Shown here piece after piece: positions 5,026 to 6,279 of a DNA stretch of 6,279 nt. Position 1 is the stretch's first letter. Each line of letters starts with the position of its first letter. Made by a program: the position numbers and the translations under genes. The stretch is from positions 1 through 6,279 of the forward strand of contig JAOPXW010000357.1 of assembly GCA_025964935.1 (NCBI GenBank). Direction: 5' to 3'. The DNA comes from Friedmanniella sp. Lineage in GTDB: Bacteria; Actinomycetota; Actinomycetes; Propionibacteriales; Propionibacteriaceae. The notes beneath the pieces are model-generated. The model made no database searches. It had not been told where the DNA came from and saw only the letters and a list, made by a program, of their open reading frames with translations.

Positions 5026-6279
5026 ATGACCCTCGCCGATGCCAGTCCCCGCCCCGCCTCCCCGCCACCTCCGCCACCGCCGGCGACGACCAGGACCTCG
5101 CACGTCGTCCTGGTCGTGCTGGGAGCACTGCTCATCGCCGTCGGTCTCGCGTTGACCGGGGCGGCGGCTCCGCTGGGAGCTGCGCTGGTCCAGCAGCGCG
5201 GCGGAGGTTTCGTCACCTCGCCCACCGAGCGCTACCAGGTGGAGTCGTACGCCATCACCTCCGAGCAGCTCGACGTCGTCCTCGAAGGCGGGCTGGCTGC
5301 CCCCAATCGGGCACCGGCCGCCACCGTCACGCTGACCGCGACGTCCGCCACCCCGGGGCGCGACGTCTTCGTCGGTGTCGGGCCCCAGGCCGACGTGGCC
5401 CGCTACCTGACCGACGTCAACCACTCCGAGCTGGGCCAGCTCAGGTTCAACCCGTTCCAGCCCAGCTATGTGGAGCGAGCCGGCACCAGCGCGCCCGCCG
5501 CACCCTCCGCGCAGGACTTCTGGGTCGTCTCGGCCCAGGGCCCGGGCCAGCAGCGGATCGAGTCCGACGTCCGCAGCGGCAACTGGTCGGTGGTCGTCAT
5601 GAACGCCGACGGCAGCCGCCCGGTCGCGGTCGATCTCGCCGCCGGTGTGCGGTCCCGCTTCCTCGCCCCGGTCACCTGGACCACCCTGGTGGCCGGTCTC
5701 CTCCTGCTGGCCGTCGGCATTCCCATGGTCATCAGCGGCGCCTCCGGTCTGGGCCGCTCCGTCCGCCCCACCGCGGCCGGCGCTGCGGCAGCGAGCCTCG
5801 GCGGCTCCGCCCCGCCCGTGCGGCCGGTGAGCCCGCCCGACCGTCCCGCGTCGTACCCCGCCCGCCTCACCGGTGAGCTGGACCCGCAGCTGTCCCGGTG
5901 GAAGTGGCTCGTGAAGTGGTTCCTGGCCATCCCGCACTACGTGGTGCTGTTCTTCCTGGGCATCGCGATGGTCGTCACCACGATCACGGCGGGGGTGATG
6001 ATCCTCTTCACTGGTCGCTACCCGCACTCGCTGTTCCACTTCAATGTGGGCGTCATCCGGTGGGGCTGGCGGGTCACCTTCTACACCTCCGTCCTGGGCA
6101 CCGACCGCTACCCGCCGTTCACCCTGTCCCGGACCGACTACCCCGCCGACTTCGAGGTCGACTACCCGGAGCAGCTGTCGCGCGGTCTCGTCCTGGTCAA
6201 GAGCTGGCTGCTGGCCATCCCTCATCTGCTCATCGTCGGGCTGGTGTCGGCCGACCTCACTTCGATGTGGGCCACCCGA
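5026..6279 (+). CDS. DUF4389-domain membrane protein with extracytoplasmic region (3' end cut by window edge)
   Basis: The frame is open for 418 codons to the window edge. The order is: a short cytoplasmic proline-rich head with seven consecutive Pro (13-19); TM1 about 26-48 (SHVVLVVLGALLIAVGLAL); a probably extracytoplasmic region about 55-213, rich in Thr, Ser and Val, with VFVGVGPQADVARYL (114-128) and NWSVVVMNADGS (186-197); TM2 about 216-237; a Pro/Ala/Gly-rich linker about 240-275; then the DUF4389 domain from about 277. That domain shows two related halves, each starting YPA, with QLSR and LVK followed by LAIPH just before a membrane segment (277-303 and 372-400), separated by ILFTGRYPHSLFHFN and TDRYPPF. 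A third TM spans about 299-325 and a fourth begins near 388. Known: DUF4389 proteins are membrane proteins without an established function. The gene has its own leader and ribosome site after a terminator, so it is likely a separate unit unrelated to the sugar operon. Confidence 0.88.
   Translation, partial: MTLADASPRPASPPPPPPPATTRTSHVVLVVLGALLIAVGLALTGAAAPLGAALVQQRGGGFVTSPTERYQVESYAITSEQLDVVLEGGLAAPNRAPAATVTLTATSATPGRDVFVGVGPQADVARYLTDVNHSELGQLRFNPFQPSYVERAGTSAPAAPSAQDFWVVSAQGPGQQRIESDVRSGNWSVVVMNADGSRPVAVDLAAGVRSRFLAPVTWTTLVAGLLLLAVGIPMVISGASGLGRSVRPTAAGAAAASLGGSAPPVRPVSPPDRPASYPARLTGELDPQLSRWKWLVKWFLAIPHYVVLFFLGIAMVVTTITAGVMILFTGRYPHSLFHFNVGVIRWGWRVTFYTSVLGTDRYPPFTLSRTDYPADFEVDYPEQLSRGLVLVKSWLLAIPHLLIVGLVSADLTSMWATR

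Noticed and set aside
4999..6225. Long minus-strand ORF (408 codons) opposite the DUF4389 gene
   Set aside because: A shadow of GC-rich coding DNA: low-complexity Gly/Arg/Asp-rich translation with no motifs, while the plus-strand frame has TM segments and a known domain.
1..6279. tRNA or rRNA genes, CRISPR array, insertion sequence, phage or attachment sites
   Set aside because: No cloverleaf-like segment, regular spaced repeats, transposase or integrase motifs were seen on either strand.

Overview
GC-rich DNA (about 70% GC by eye) with strongly G/C-biased third codon positions, Shine-Dalgarno sites of the AGGAG type, and gene families typical of high-GC Gram-positive bacteria: an MmyB-like XRE regulator beside a short-chain dehydrogenase, and a proline-rich-headed DUF4389 membrane protein. 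The source is most likely an actinomycete; the genus cannot be fixed from the sequence. There are six protein genes, two of them cut by the window edges. No RNA gene, mobile element or CRISPR array was found, and no gene-free stretch reaches 300 bases.

Left part (1-1932): a divergent pair. An XRE-family regulator with an MmyB-like ligand-binding domain reads leftward off the window edge, and an extended-SDR NAD(P)-dependent epimerase/dehydratase-type oxidoreductase reads rightward. The 163-bp gap holds a 14-bp near-palindrome that is a plausible operator, and a -10-like box so close to the regulator's ATG that its mRNA may be leaderless. By analogy with the family, the regulator probably controls the oxidoreductase.

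Centre (1961-4882): a compact carbohydrate-catabolism module. A DeoR-type repressor reads leftward. Diverging from it is a two-gene operon: a TIM-barrel protein that looks like a class I (Schiff-base) aldolase of unrecognised subfamily, overlapping by ATGA a PfkB-family sugar kinase. The 139-bp divergent gap is GC-rich except for one AT-rich island carrying TGTTA/TAACA half-sites and overlapping promoter-like boxes, presumably where the DeoR protein binds. The likely logic is kinase, then aldolase cleavage of the phosphorylated sugar (acid), with the repressor released by a phosphorylated intermediate. The substrate cannot be told from sequence, and no transporter or isomerase is present here. 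This is the best candidate for an undescribed system in the window.

Right part (4883-6279): a hairpin at the kinase stop codon and a stronger GC hairpin just after it probably end the operon. Next is a leader with a 10-bp perfect inverted repeat abutting the ribosome binding site. Then comes a membrane protein with a proline-rich N-terminus, a TM-flanked extracytoplasmic region and a C-terminal DUF4389 domain, which runs off the right edge.
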